From Antedon mediterranea (Eukaryota; Echinodermata; Crinoidea; Comatulida; Antedonidae), in assembly GCF_964355755.1 (NCBI RefSeq), contig NC_092674.1, forward strand, positions 6,889,001-6,949,000: DNA of 60,000 nucleotides, given 5' to 3'. The first letter of the stretch is position 1. Each line of letters starts with the position of its first letter. Positions 51,301-55,310 of this stretch are shown in pieces. Under the pieces are notes generated by a model that worked only from the letters and a program-made list of their open reading frames with translations, did not search any database and had not been told where the DNA came from. The position numbers were made by a program, and so were the translations under genes.

Positions 51301-53778
51301 ACCTTCTCCCACCAGTGGCTTCTCCCACCAGTGACAAGAGTTAGCATATAAAAGTTTGTTTGTGTAGACTGGCTTTACAGGGTTTGGCAATGACAATCAT
51401 CATTGCTCCTAGTAAGCTATTGACCATGAGGTTAAAAGTTTGAAACTATCACTACATTTTCTAGACAATAACTTTTTCTTAAATTGTTTCTGGAAGAAAC
51501 CATTTAAGTACACCACTGAAACTTATGAGCAATCTTTTCATATTTTTCACCAAGTCTCTTGAGATTATGTATCTTTTCATTCCGGATACTTGGTGTCATT
51601 GTACTATTCATATAGTAGCAAGGCTGAATTAATTACTATTTTAATTCATTTTGATTAATATTTCAACTACGAATGTTGAATATTGCACACCCTGACCCTT
51701 ATCTTATCAAATGTTGGTTGACATCAATTTGACCTCTTATTCTAAATGTTGAGCTGACAATGACATGAACTAAATAAGATGTTGATTAGTACAATTTTTA
51801 AAATTATTAGCACTTAATAAATGTACGTTATCTTTTACTGGAAATAAATAACAGTATGCTTATTTTCTAGACACCACAATATAGTGGCACTACACCTACA
51901 GTAAAAGATGTCTGTGATCGTTTGTTGAACCTTGACGGCTTAGATCCAAGTGCAATTCCAAGATACCAAGCAAAGATTGCAGAACACAACATTAATGGGC
52001 ATGTTCTTCAACAGTGTGACATAGATGAACTAAGGAATATCCTTGGAATGTCATTTGGAGATTGGCAGATTTTCCGCGGGATGGTTCTCCAGTTACGAGA
52101 TCAAATGATGTGCTTTCCCTGTGGAGGTAGCATCTCCAGTTGTGACCAGGCCCAAAATGAACCGGTCATCACGACTAATCCAGTACCGTCGGTTTCTTCA
52201 CAATCTCATAATGACTATTTAAATCTAAGCTTTGAGGAACTTAGAAAAAGCTCACGACCACCTTCTTCGGACTCTTCCACCCATTCTGCCTTCCACACCT
52301 CCCATCCGTACCTTGGCATGTCACCAAGTGAGCATCATAGCAACTCGATAGGAGGACTACCAATTGGTATTATTGGCATTAATTATAGTGTAGAGGATGA
52401 GAAAGCCAAGAAGACCGCTAAGAAGTCAAAGATCAAGACCAGTGCAAATGGTGATGGGCTTGTTCCTGCTATTACAACTCCTCTGTCTTCAGTAATTGCC
52501 TCTTACAGCTCTAGAAATGATGCAAAGTTTCTGCAGAAACAAAATGGAACTGCTCATACTGGTTATTCAGGTATGGCTACGGAGTGCGATCGGACCGGAT
52601 CATCTGGATCCACTGCCATCCATGAAGTATTAGCAGCAGACGGTGAACCTGCTGTGTTCCAGATTGGAGGAGATGAAAACTTGCCAGGGTCAGAAGAAGA
52701 AATGTCCGAGATGTGGGAGGAAGAATTCCCTAAAGTTGGTGAAGAGAGTCCGAAAAGGAGGTACAGATTTGGTGTAAGTCAAAACTCCTTGGCTGGAAGT
52801 ATTGAAAAACTAAAAACTAAGCTGTCGCATAGTATTGAAAGCTTACAAAAGCGGGGCGACGAACGTGAAAGTTTGTTAGGCAAGTCTTTGAGAAGTGGTG
52901 GTAACGGTTATCATGAGACTCATTTACATTACAACAGAAGTAACGAGAGTCTTGATGAAAGAGATGGTGTTCCTCTTCTTCAAGCCTTACATCAGGGGAA
53001 CCCTGACGCAACTCCCACCTCTTTAGAGAATGACAGTGGCCATGTCAGCTCTAGCGAGAAAAATTCTCCAACAGATGCTGCTTTGAAAGCTGCAGCTGCA
53101 GCAGCATTGTCTCCAAAACCACTTGATAGTCCCACCAGAAAAATCCACCGCGATATCGACAAAGCTCTGCAAGCGGCAAGAGCAGCTCAAAGAGCACAGC
53201 ATTCAGATTCCCCAAATTATCTAGATCAGCAAGATTACCATATAGATGATCGAACATCTCATGAACAATCCCTTCTGTCAGGCTATTCATTCTACACAAG
53301 TAACCAAGAACTTCCAGGCGTTCCAGAAAGTGATAACTTCCCGGTGTTGACGAGTTCCTCTGCATCGTTCCCAAACACTCCTCAAAAAGGTCTGCCCAAT
53401 ACTAACAACAACGGGAAGATGTACTACAAGTCAATACAGTCGATGGACGAGTACAGTGGAGTACCGATGTCTCTGCGACCGTTGATCCGCAGTCGCTCAA
53501 CTCCGAACCAGTTCTCGGACGAATCATCGTACTTCACAAAGCAGGTTCAAGAGGGAAGCATGAAAACTCTGGACCAAAGCTTTGAAGCTTTTGTGACACT
53601 GACAGCTGAGCAGAGTAACAGGAGGCATGTAAACTACGATGGAGAAACAGCGTCGCCTGTCCGCGCTCAGAGTAGCCCTTATCGAATGTCTGCCCCAATG
53701 GAAGTATTCAGCATAGCTCAACAGGGCTCTCTGGATATTAAGCATCATCCAAGGCAACATAGCGACACTTTAGTTTGA
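20497..53778 (+). CDS. KIDINS220: KIDINS220/ARMS orthologue, 22 exons found, 5' end missing
   Basis: In vertebrates this is a membrane scaffold downstream of neurotrophin and ephrin receptors and a protein kinase D substrate; the role here is inferred from orthology. Joined exons: 20497-20595, 26927-27025, 28395-28493, 34331-34429, 36468-36566, 36994-37092, 37403-37501, 37892-37990, 39680-39778, 40000-40098, 40201-40378, 42661-42822, 43300-43563, 44127-44283, 44770-44921, 45057-45721, 47044-47121, 48035-48224, 49102-49267, 49654-49832, 50109-50290, 51871-53778. They sum to 5,271 nt, all phases agree, and there is no internal stop. Domain order is 11 ankyrin repeats, KAP NTPase with four membrane segments, conserved post-KAP block, SAM-like domain, disordered tail. 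The order and many local motifs ([36 protein letters not shown]) match remembered vertebrate KIDINS220, which is about 1,770 residues. Roughly 35-40 N-terminal residues including the start Met are missing. Confidence 0.95.
23020..23235. mobile_element. ACCTGGATAAACC-family inverted-repeat element, best copy
   Basis: The left end (ATAAATCTAAACCGACAATA, then CCTTTCTCCTCGAAGAGCGA) is mirrored by the right end (ATATCTCG...TCGAGGAGAAAGGGCTAT...TTATCCAGGTAAGC). About 205-215 bp. Related or partial copies: 11225-11345, 12068-12275, 17165-17215, 17885-18000 and 26808-26870. No coding capacity, so a MITE-like family. Confidence 0.75.
25227..25933. mobile_element. TA-flanked DNA element with GGGTTACTATTAGAG arrays
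   Basis: The left end TACCGTAAATCGTCTAATTG is matched with two differences by the inverted right end (TAATAGTAACC... side, GGTTACTATTAGAAGATTTA then CGGTA to 25933). Inside, toward the right end (25677-25920), is an 18-bp tandem array, GGGTTACTATTAGAGTGT, changing to GTGGGTTACCATTAAAGT. The array motif is the same as the terminal repeat, so the array seems to have grown out of the terminus. No transposase seen. Confidence 0.88.
26927..27025 (+). CDS. KIDINS220: KIDINS220 exon, ankyrin repeat 2
   Basis: 99-nt phase-0 exon between TTTCAG and GTGAGT, residues 34-66. It contains [20 protein letters not shown], a full ankyrin helix pair, and ends NVNHADT. The donor is GTGAGT rather than the GTAAG-type used by most of its neighbours. 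Confidence 0.93.
27026..28394 (+). other. KIDINS220: Intron after ankyrin exon 2
   Basis: Contains one TCTACACTATCAAACT element (27503-27665) with a doubled internal AAATATGGTAGTGATATG block. The open frame at 27634-27939 is Phe/Tyr-rich intronic noise. Nothing else recognised. Confidence 0.8.
28395..28493 (+). CDS. KIDINS220: KIDINS220 exon, ankyrin repeat 3
   Basis: 99-nt phase-0 exon between TTTCAG and GTAAAA, residues 67-99. It contains [20 protein letters not shown], very close to the remembered vertebrate [12 protein letters not shown] repeat. It ends with an unusual TNVQAQ instead of a typical VNxxDK. Confidence 0.93.
28595..28860 (+). repeat. Polypyrimidine tract, about 265 bp
   Basis: Almost pure C/T on the + strand (TCCTCCTTCTTCTCTTCCCC-like), including a run of more than ten C at about 28817. 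The overlapping 112- and 86-codon ORFs on opposite strands (Ser/Leu/Pro-rich and Lys/Glu/Gly-rich) are low-complexity artefacts. Such tracts can form triplex or H-DNA. Confidence 0.9.
29321..29578. mobile_element. TACAGTA-type inverted-repeat element interrupted by a SINE
   Basis: The left end ACAGTAGAACCCATCCTTTA and the inverted right end (TTAGAGGGTCTACTGTA) define a TIR element whose inner part has the usual GGGACA/GGTGTC motifs. At about 29405-29525 it is broken by a tRNA-derived SINE (GTAGCTTGGTAAATAATGTG, box B-like AGTTCAATCC). The SINE is therefore younger than the element. Confidence 0.7.
29405..29525 (+). mobile_element. tRNA-derived SINE, second family, + orientation
   Basis: TGTAGCTGTACAGGTAGCTT then GGTCCAGAGTTCAATCC resembles a tRNA head with box A and B positions. 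It shares CCTAGTGCCAGGGTTGTAAC-type sequence with the inverted copy at 44405-44520, which supports a dispersed SINE family. Confidence 0.65.
30180..30930 (+). repeat. 23-bp minisatellite, about 30 copies
   Basis: Unit ACCACTATTTTCAGTCTTAA plus ACT, with common variants TTTTAATC, CTTTCAATC and occasional insertions (CTTCTTAAACT). About 750 bp long. Unlike a CRISPR array, units are contiguous with no spacers. Higher-order blocks of several units recur, suggesting unequal exchange. Confidence 0.93.
33431..33600. repeat. Dispersed-repeat-like segment
   Basis: ATCATCATCATCCTCAGCCG and CACTGTTGGATGAAGGCCTC resemble a fragment found repeatedly in invertebrate genomes, usually tied to LINE or SINE tails. 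It is followed by a short TAGGCCTCTAGTAGC duplication. Identification is from memory and weak. Confidence 0.35.
34331..34429 (+). CDS. KIDINS220: KIDINS220 exon, ankyrin repeat 4
   Basis: 99-nt phase-0 exon between TTATAG and GTAAGG, residues 100-132. It contains [20 protein letters not shown] followed by [11 protein letters not shown]. The PIIW(A/S)AGRGH core is diagnostic of this repeat in KIDINS220. Confidence 0.94.
34430..36467 (+). other. KIDINS220: Intron after ankyrin exon 4
   Basis: Contains one TCTACACTATCAAACT element (35130-35335) whose inner block (ATATCACTACCATATTTGGG) has expanded to about four copies. The rest is AT-rich with no recognisable feature. Confidence 0.8.
36468..36566 (+). 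CDS. KIDINS220: KIDINS220 exon, ankyrin repeat 5
   Basis: 99-nt phase-0 exon after CTTCAG, residues 133-165. It contains [20 protein letters not shown] and ends NPDIAGM|GTAGGT. The last 16 nt of the exon and its donor form the first copy of a 60-bp tandem repeat that runs on into the intron (see 36551-36850). The donor GTAGGT is therefore followed by several look-alike donors. Confidence 0.94.
36551..36850 (+). repeat. KIDINS220: 60-bp minisatellite that includes an exon end and splice donor
   Basis: Five copies at exactly 60-bp period: 36551-36610, 36611-36670, 36671-36730, 36731-36790 and 36791-36850. The first 16 nt of copy 1 (TGATATTGCAGGCATG) are the coding end of ankyrin exon 5, followed by the donor GTAGGT. 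Copies 2 and 3 have ...GCAAGCATT|GTAGGT, copy 4 GTGGGC, copy 5 GCATG|GTAGTT. Each copy also holds TTGCAG or TTGCAA, an acceptor-like string. Read on from the exon, the first copy reaches TAG after six codons. Confidence 0.97.
36994..37092 (+). CDS. KIDINS220: KIDINS220 exon, ankyrin repeat 6
   Basis: 99-nt phase-0 exon between TTTCAG and GTAAGC, residues 166-198. It contains [20 protein letters not shown] and then [13 protein letters not shown]. The RGGY and the missing Gly in the second half match the atypical vertebrate repeat (KGGY...RNPNVN). Confidence 0.94.
37093..37402 (+). other. KIDINS220: Intron after ankyrin exon 6
   Basis: A 310-nt intron, no feature seen. The open frame at 37115-37357 has no recognisable content. 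Confidence 0.85.
37403..37501 (+). CDS. KIDINS220: KIDINS220 exon, ankyrin repeat 7
   Basis: 99-nt phase-0 exon between TCGTAG and GTAAAC, residues 199-231. It contains [20 protein letters not shown] and then [13 protein letters not shown]. The preceding intron is only about 310 nt. Confidence 0.93.
37502..37891 (+). other. KIDINS220: Intron after ankyrin exon 7
   Basis: A 390-nt intron. 37560-37740 looks like a diverged repeat (ACCGGACTCTCTGAAAAC ... CAAAGGTGTCAAGTATTGGG), possibly with weak inverted ends, but I could not define it. Confidence 0.8.
37892..37990 (+). CDS. KIDINS220: KIDINS220 exon, ankyrin repeat 8
   Basis: 99-nt phase-0 exon between TTTCAG and GTAAGT, residues 232-264. It contains [20 protein letters not shown] and [12 protein letters not shown]. 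The DTVLI...KYADIDI pattern matches the corresponding vertebrate repeat. Confidence 0.94.
38170..38315 (+). mobile_element. SINE-like repeat, copy 1
   Basis: GATTCGAATCCCGCCAGAGA (box B-like) then ACATTTTTTCATACAA, ACTTTCGCCGATGACCTATG, ATGAGATCATGTTCCGGATA and TGAGCACTGTTTC. A close copy lies at 39207-39340. The two share about 130 bp with few differences. Lies in the intron after ankyrin exon 8. Confidence 0.75.
39064..39405. mobile_element. TCTACACTATCAAACT-family element with nested SINE-like insert
   Basis: The left end AAAGCTCTGTCTACAAGTTT and inner AAATATGGTAGTGATATG blocks run to about 39203. A second SINE-like copy (GCAGGTTCGAATCCAGCCAG..., 39207-39340) and an (AT)n run (39345-39370) follow, and then the right part (GTACATCACATTCTTTTGTC) resumes. 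A small palindrome, CCATGGAGTACTCCATGG, at about 39098 is unique to this copy. Confidence 0.7.
39680..39778 (+). CDS. KIDINS220: KIDINS220 exon, ankyrin repeat 9
   Basis: 99-nt phase-0 exon between TTTCAG and GTAAAT, residues 265-297. It contains [20 protein letters not shown] and AETEICSK. The TAL(F/Y)WAV..GN and TEIC(T/S)K signatures are shared with vertebrate KIDINS220. Confidence 0.94.
40000..40098 (+). CDS. KIDINS220: KIDINS220 exon, ankyrin repeat 10
   Basis: 99-nt phase-0 exon between TGTTAG and GTATTT, residues 298-330. It contains [20 protein letters not shown] and DAKVSTTDK. It is the last of ten equal-length ankyrin exons. The introns on either side are about 221 and 102 nt, far shorter than the 5' introns. 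Confidence 0.93.
40201..40378 (+). CDS. KIDINS220: KIDINS220 exon, ankyrin repeat 11 and linker to KAP domain
   Basis: 178-nt exon between GGTAG and GTAAGT, residues 331-389 plus the first base of 390. It starts [20 protein letters not shown] and continues through [20 protein letters not shown] to GILTQIFGA. This stretch is almost invariant in KIDINS220 and marks the end of the ankyrin domain and the approach to the KAP NTPase. Confidence 0.96.
40379..42660 (+). other. KIDINS220: Intron between ankyrin and KAP exons
   Basis: 2.3-kb intron. Contains a 157-bp tandem repeat (about 41047-41440) and a TACAGTA-type element (about 42125-42290, with GGTGTCCCCTAAACAGGGG). No further exon seen. The phase passes from +1 to +1 directly between the flanking exons. 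Confidence 0.8.
41047..41440 (+). repeat. 157-bp tandem repeat, about 2.5 copies
   Basis: GAAATATTGA(A/G)TGCTACC occurs at 41071, 41228 and 41385. The first two units are nearly identical (TTTCAGCTTGGAGTACAGTA, GTGACCCTTTTCTCTTCTTG, GCAATCTGTAACAAATAGGT), implying a recent duplication. The third is partial. Confidence 0.93.
42661..42822 (+). CDS. KIDINS220: KIDINS220 exon, KAP NTPase Walker A (GKC variant)
   Basis: 162-nt exon between TTGCAG and GTAAAT, residues 390-443. It contains [20 protein letters not shown] and then [14 protein letters not shown], the P-loop of the KAP family. The residue after the Walker A lysine is Cys436 (TGT at 42798-42800), where P-loop NTPases, including vertebrate KIDINS220 as I recall it (GSGKS), have Ser or Thr to coordinate Mg2+. 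Everything around it is well conserved, so this reads as a point difference in an otherwise intact domain. Confidence 0.95.
42823..43299 (+). other. KIDINS220: Intron after Walker A exon
   Basis: Contains a TCTACACTATCAAACT element (42860-42988) and a dispersed-repeat-like stretch at 43020-43110 (ATATAGCACCTAATATAATG ... AAGCGCTTTACACACAAG). Confidence 0.75.
43300..43563 (+). CDS. KIDINS220: KIDINS220 exon, membrane segments 1 and 2
   Basis: 264-nt exon between CTGCAG and GTAAGT, residues 444-531 with split codons at both ends. It has two hydrophobic helices at about residues 462-487 and 515-535, separated by a short Pro-rich acidic loop ([14 protein letters not shown]). In the family the KAP domain is interrupted by such membrane segments, which anchor the protein with both termini in the cytoplasm. 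A minus-strand ORF over the same bases is a shadow. Confidence 0.9.
43564..44126 (+). other. KIDINS220: Intron after membrane exon 1
   Basis: Contains one clean copy of the TCTACACTATCAAACT element (43817-43948) with both ends intact, useful for defining the family. Confidence 0.8.
43817..43948. mobile_element. TCTACACTATCAAACT family, intact copy; 12 copies in window
   Basis: The left end AAGCTTCTGTCTACACCATC is mirrored by the right end (GATAGTGTAGACGGAGCTTT). Between them are TTATGTGACAACAAAATGTG and CATATCACTACCATATTTGG, which are imperfectly palindromic, so the unit could form a long hairpin. Copies: 12333-12484, 18620-18962, 24939-25063, 27503-27665, 32095-32210, 32217-32336, 35130-35335, 39064-39405, 42860-42988, 43817-43948, 46422-46557 and 48254-48372. 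No coding capacity; MITE-like. Confidence 0.88.
44127..44283 (+). CDS. KIDINS220: KIDINS220 exon, KAP domain after membrane segment 2
   Basis: 157-nt exon between TTGCAG and GTAAGT, residues 532-583. It starts [11 protein letters not shown] and includes [20 protein letters not shown] and then TNKALPIR. The YxELLLK...PP...TKALPVR pattern matches the cytoplasmic loop of vertebrate KIDINS220. Confidence 0.92.
44284..44769 (+). other. KIDINS220: Intron with inverted SINE copy
   Basis: Includes at 44405-44520 the minus-strand copy of the SINE seen at 29405-29525. Read on the minus strand it gives GGAGCTGTAGCTTGGTGGTT and GGATTCAATTCTGACCTGTG, with box A and box B positions. The rest is unremarkable. 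Confidence 0.75.
44405..44520 (-). mobile_element. tRNA-derived SINE, second family, - orientation
   Basis: The minus strand begins GGAGCTGTAGCTTGGTGGTT, with GGATTCAATTC as box B, and a tail with CCAGGGTTGTAACTCAAG. The head matches the tRNA layout, and the tail matches the copy at 29405. Confidence 0.7.
44770..44921 (+). CDS. KIDINS220: KIDINS220 exon, KAP domain cytoplasmic loop
   Basis: 152-nt exon after CTGAAAG, residues 584-634. It includes [20 protein letters not shown] and then [22 protein letters not shown] and EFGF(I/L)A(S/T)RL are strongly conserved in this family. The donor, G|GTTGGT, is weak (no A at +3), but it is the one that keeps the phase into the next exon. Confidence 0.92.
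45057..45721 (+). CDS. KIDINS220: KIDINS220 exon, membrane segments 3-4 and Walker B
   Basis: 665-nt exon between TTGCAG and GTAAGT, residues 635-856. Hydrophobic segments lie at about 646-666 and 675-698. A basic linker ([11 protein letters not shown]) and a helical stretch lead to the Walker B motif [15 protein letters not shown] at 753-767 (Asp760). Next comes [20 protein letters not shown] and then [19 protein letters not shown], both hallmarks of KAP NTPases and of KIDINS220 in particular. The open frame runs on past the donor to 45781, but that is intron read-through. Confidence 0.96.
45722..47043 (+). other. KIDINS220: Intron after Walker B exon
   Basis: Contains a small duplication (GATCACATCCAACAAGA at about 45887 and 45919), a TCTACACTATCAAACT element (46422-46557) and a repeated ACACGCCCACACATCTA motif (about 46870-46940). 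The small ORFs are not supported as exons. Confidence 0.75.
47044..47121 (+). CDS. KIDINS220: KIDINS220 probable 78-bp cassette exon
   Basis: 26 codons between TTGACAG and GTACTT, phase 0 at both ends, residues 857-882: [11 protein letters not shown], then [15 protein letters not shown]. It lies where vertebrate KIDINS220 has a charged, poorly conserved linker after the NIVHLP motif. The flanking exons are both phase 0, so skipping it keeps the frame. Supported only by splice signals, open frame and composition; there is no strong sequence match. Confidence 0.5.
47122..48034 (+). other. KIDINS220: Intron after cassette exon
   Basis: No element recognised apart from a (GAT)n run at about 47702-47720. 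The short ORFs are chance. Confidence 0.75.
48035..48224 (+). CDS. KIDINS220: KIDINS220 exon, conserved post-KAP block
   Basis: 190-nt exon between TTCTAG and GTAAGT, residues 883-945 plus the first base of 946. It begins with a Ser/Pro-rich segment ([20 protein letters not shown]) and continues [20 protein letters not shown], then [10 protein letters not shown]. The block (D/S)xSP(R/Q)(S/T)[12 protein letters not shown] is nearly identical to vertebrate KIDINS220, so the exon and frame are secure. Confidence 0.95.
48225..49101 (+). other. KIDINS220: Intron with MITE and C-rich minisatellite
   Basis: Carries a TCTACACTATCAAACT element (48254-48372) and an 18-bp C-rich minisatellite (48715-48965). 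The ORFs of 157, 141 and 106 codons are read-through of an exon end and this repeat. Confidence 0.8.
48715..48965 (+). repeat. 18-bp C-rich minisatellite
   Basis: Units of CTCCCCACAAACTCACCC, about 12 copies, with variants (TCCCAACAAACTCACCA, AAAGTCACC). Lacks G on the + strand almost entirely, so the other strand is G-rich. The 18-bp period keeps two frames open (Pro/Thr/Asn/Ser peptides), which explains the spurious ORFs. Confidence 0.92.
49102..49267 (+). CDS. KIDINS220: KIDINS220 exon, post-KAP block 2
   Basis: 166-nt exon between TTCTAG and GTAAAT, residues 946-1000. It reads [20 protein letters not shown] and then NMTEQ-like [18 protein letters not shown]-type sequence (actual [14 protein letters not shown]). 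The LASW(I/V)N(L/M)TE(Q/R)WPYRTSW core is a clear match to the family. Confidence 0.95.
49268..49653 (+). other. KIDINS220: Intron, no feature seen
   Basis: 386-nt GT-AG intron. Nothing recognisable. Confidence 0.85.
49654..49832 (+). CDS. KIDINS220: KIDINS220 exon, post-KAP block 3
   Basis: 179-nt exon between TTGTAG and GTAAGT, residues 1001-1060. It starts [20 protein letters not shown], then [20 protein letters not shown], and ends [24 protein letters not shown](T/S)xxLDPxLR(E/K)xI aligns with the vertebrate protein. Confidence 0.94.
49833..50108 (+). other. KIDINS220: Intron largely made of TACAGTA-type repeat
   Basis: AGTAGAACCCCTCCTATGGG followed by ACACCTATTAAGGGGACATT. GCCCTACGGCCTA and GCACTATGGCCTA repeat about 50 bp apart. 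A diverged member of the family defined at 29321-29578 and 55645-55808. Confidence 0.7.
50109..50290 (+). CDS. KIDINS220: KIDINS220 exon, short linker before SAM-like domain
   Basis: 182-nt exon between CTAAAG and GTAAGT, residues 1061-1121. It is Ser/Thr/Asn-rich ([20 protein letters not shown]) and ends NPFQKR. In vertebrates this interval is longer and rich in Pro and Tyr (an adaptor SH3-binding region); here it is about 60 residues with few prolines. The exon is accepted because its splice sites are good and the phases agree on both sides. Its function is unknown. Confidence 0.85.
50291..51870 (+). other. KIDINS220: Last intron
   Basis: 1.6-kb intron. 50990-51350 contains a possible inverted-repeat element: GTCTACACTAGTAAACTTTTGTTTGC near the start and AAAAGTTTGTTTGTGTAGACTGG near the end mirror each other. 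It includes GCACGGTTCCAGTCTGG and CCGGAACCTTCCGGACC. Confidence 0.7.
50985..51375. mobile_element. Possible inverted-repeat element in last intron
   Basis: AGTCTACACTAGTAAACTTT at about 50986 is mirrored by AAAAGTTTGTTTGTGTAGAC at about 51350. The interior is more GC-rich than the surroundings. Only one copy is seen here, so family status is unknown. Confidence 0.5.
51871..53778 (+). CDS. KIDINS220: KIDINS220 terminal exon: SAM-like domain, disordered tail, PDZ ligand
   Basis: 1,908 nt after TTCTAG to TGA, residues 1122-1756. A SAM-like domain spans about 1132-1200 ([20 protein letters not shown] ... [20 protein letters not shown] ... [16 protein letters not shown]). LNLSFEEL at 1238-1245 matches a motif just after this domain in vertebrates. 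The rest is low-complexity and Ser-rich, with an acidic block ([15 protein letters not shown]), a conserved [14 protein letters not shown] motif (vertebrate SDSGVRSSESSP), an Ala-rich stretch ([12 protein letters not shown]) and RSRSTP near 53488-53505, which fits a 14-3-3 mode I site. The C-terminus DTLV fits a class I PDZ ligand. The residue at 51922 is an internal Leu codon (TTG), not a start. Confidence 0.97.
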   Translation, partial: TPQYSGTTPTVKDVCDRLLNLDGLDPSAIPRYQAKIAEHNINGHVLQQCDIDELRNILGMSFGDWQIFRGMVLQLRDQMMCFPCGGSISSCDQAQNEPVITTNPVPSVSSQSHNDYLNLSFEELRKSSRPPSSDSSTHSAFHTSHPYLGMSPSEHHSNSIGGLPIGIIGINYSVEDEKAKKTAKKSKIKTSANGDGLVPAITTPLSSVIASYSSRNDAKFLQKQNGTAHTGYSGMATECDRTGSSGSTAIHEVLAADGEPAVFQIGGDENLPGSEEEMSEMWEEEFPKVGEESPKRRYRFGVSQNSLAGSIEKLKTKLSHSIESLQKRGDERESLLGKSLRSGGNGYHETHLHYNRSNESLDERDGVPLLQALHQGNPDATPTSLENDSGHVSSSEKNSPTDAALKAAAAAALSPKPLDSPTRKIHRDIDKALQAARAAQRAQHSDSPNYLDQQDYHIDDRTSHEQSLLSGYSFYTSNQELPGVPESDNFPVLTSSSASFPNTPQKGLPNTNNNGKMYYKSIQSMDEYSGVPMSLRPLIRSRSTPNQFSDESSYFTKQVQEGSMKTLDQSFEAFVTLTAEQSNRRHVNYDGETASPVRAQSSPYRMSAPMEVFSIAQQGSLDIKHHPRQHSDTLV

Positions 53779-55310
53779 ACATAGCAATAATTATACAGAA
53801 AATGATCATGTGACTGATAATAAACTGCATTATTGGAAAGAAAGCTGGAAGAATACTGATTAATGCAAGATTTACGCAAGAGATATTGAATATTGTATGA
53901 TATATGACAGAAAGAAAATTCCTACCAAATGTGCATACATACTTCGTATTGGTACTACTACCTGACTAACACTTTGAAGGCTGAAAATGTTTTGTTAAAA
54001 TGTGATGTTAATTTTGATGTTTAAAACTATGAAGAGAACAAATAACCTTTATAAACTGTGCGATTATTTATTAGAAAGTGGTAGTTGGTGAAATTTCAGT
54101 AGCGGAATAGAAGTTACAATATGTACAATGTTCAGGTTGCCATTTCAACCTTGGTGCTTGTAATTATCTAGTACATGTGACTTGTTTGGAAATTTGTTGA
54201 TGTTGACCTTTTAGATGGTCGCCATAGATGTAGACCCAAAGTTTACTTAGTGACCGTTTGTTGTCATGGTAACCTGTCATCGTAGACGATGAACTGTGGT
54301 CTTGGTGACCTACCTATATTGCCATAGAGGGTGACCTAAATTCTTAAGTGATTGTCGTCCTGTCTCTCAATGGTGACCTTTTGTCAATTTGGTGACCTGT
54401 GTTGTTATGGTGACCCATGTGTTGTCATAGATGGTGACCTTTTCGTGTCTCATAGATGATAACATTGTGAAATCATAGGTGTTGATGGTAACATTTTCAT
54501 ATATAGTGGCATTGTGTATTAGATGGTGACCTTTTACCATCATAGATGTTGACCTTGTGTCATCATAGATTTGTTGACCTGTGTGTGTTGTCATATCGAT
54601 GACCTATGACCTGTGGTGCTTTGTGCTATTAAATGTAAGATGAGTATTTTTATTGAAATGGTGCCACACGTTTGTATTTATTTATGTGTGTAGAGACATT
54701 TTAAAATTTAGATTTACAATGAAAAATATTTTTTAATTTAGTAATGAAAATATGATATACAGTTTTTTGGCATATTTATAAATTTAATTATTACCAATAC
54801 TTTTAAAACTATAGATAACTGTTTTTTTTTACTTTATAATTTCACTAAATATTAAAATAATTTGTGTTTAATTTGAAATTTAATTATACTAAAAAAAACG
54901 AATAAATTTAGTCACGAGTGCTATATTTTATTTGACTGTTTAAATATCAAATACGCTTAAACAATAAATATTGTTCTGAATTTGACTAATTTAAAACAAA
55001 TTAATAGTCTATGTTAAATAAGGCTATTGTCACTGTTAAACATTGTATTTTAAATTGTGTATATTTATTAAGAGAATTATTGATGTTGAAGTCTAACCTA
55101 GTACAAGGAGAGAAAGATTGTCATCCTATTAAAGCATTTGATTGGCTAACGGCAATGATATGGAATCTTTATATCACTTTATTATCACCTTTTGAACATT
55201 ATTTTAGTAGACATTCCTATAAGTATTTTAAATCTCAATTTTTGAATGCAGTTTTTTTCATCAATTTTGATGAACAATTAGAGGAATAAAGTTTTTTATC
55301 TTTACAATTG
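53779..55310 (+). other. KIDINS220: Probable 3' UTR of KIDINS220
   Basis: No gene seen after the TGA. An AATAAA at 53819 is only about 40 nt past the stop, so early cleavage is unlikely but possible. Better candidates are AATAAA at 54901-54906, 54963-54968 and 55285-55290, the last followed by a T-rich run. ATTTATTTAT at 54676-54685 resembles an AU-rich instability element. The 92-codon ORF at 55011-55289 has no recognisable motif and ends at the last signal, so I treat it as chance. The true 3' end needs transcript data. Confidence 0.55.
54190..54612 (+). repeat. Degenerate TGGTGACC minisatellite in 3' UTR
   Basis: Irregular repetition of the motif (CATAGAT)GGTGACCTTTT and variants (TTGACC, TGTCATC, TGTTGTCAT) for about 420 bp, roughly 18-30 bp apart. 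Copies are diverged, so this is an old expansion. GGTGACC is a near-palindromic nuclear receptor half-site-like motif, but here it more likely reflects repeat growth. Confidence 0.75.

Noticed and set aside
51922-53778. Separate 618-codon gene starting at 51922
   Set aside because: The codon there is TTG inside an exon that begins at 51871 after a good acceptor. The frame continues from the previous exon, and the protein is the KIDINS220 C-terminus.
53819-53824. Main polyadenylation signal
   Set aside because: AATAAA is only about 40 nt after the stop. Later signals in better context exist, though transcript data could reverse this.
55011-55289. 92-codon ORF downstream of KIDINS220
   Set aside because: No motif seen, AT-rich, and it fits within the probable 3' UTR ending at AATAAA 55285.
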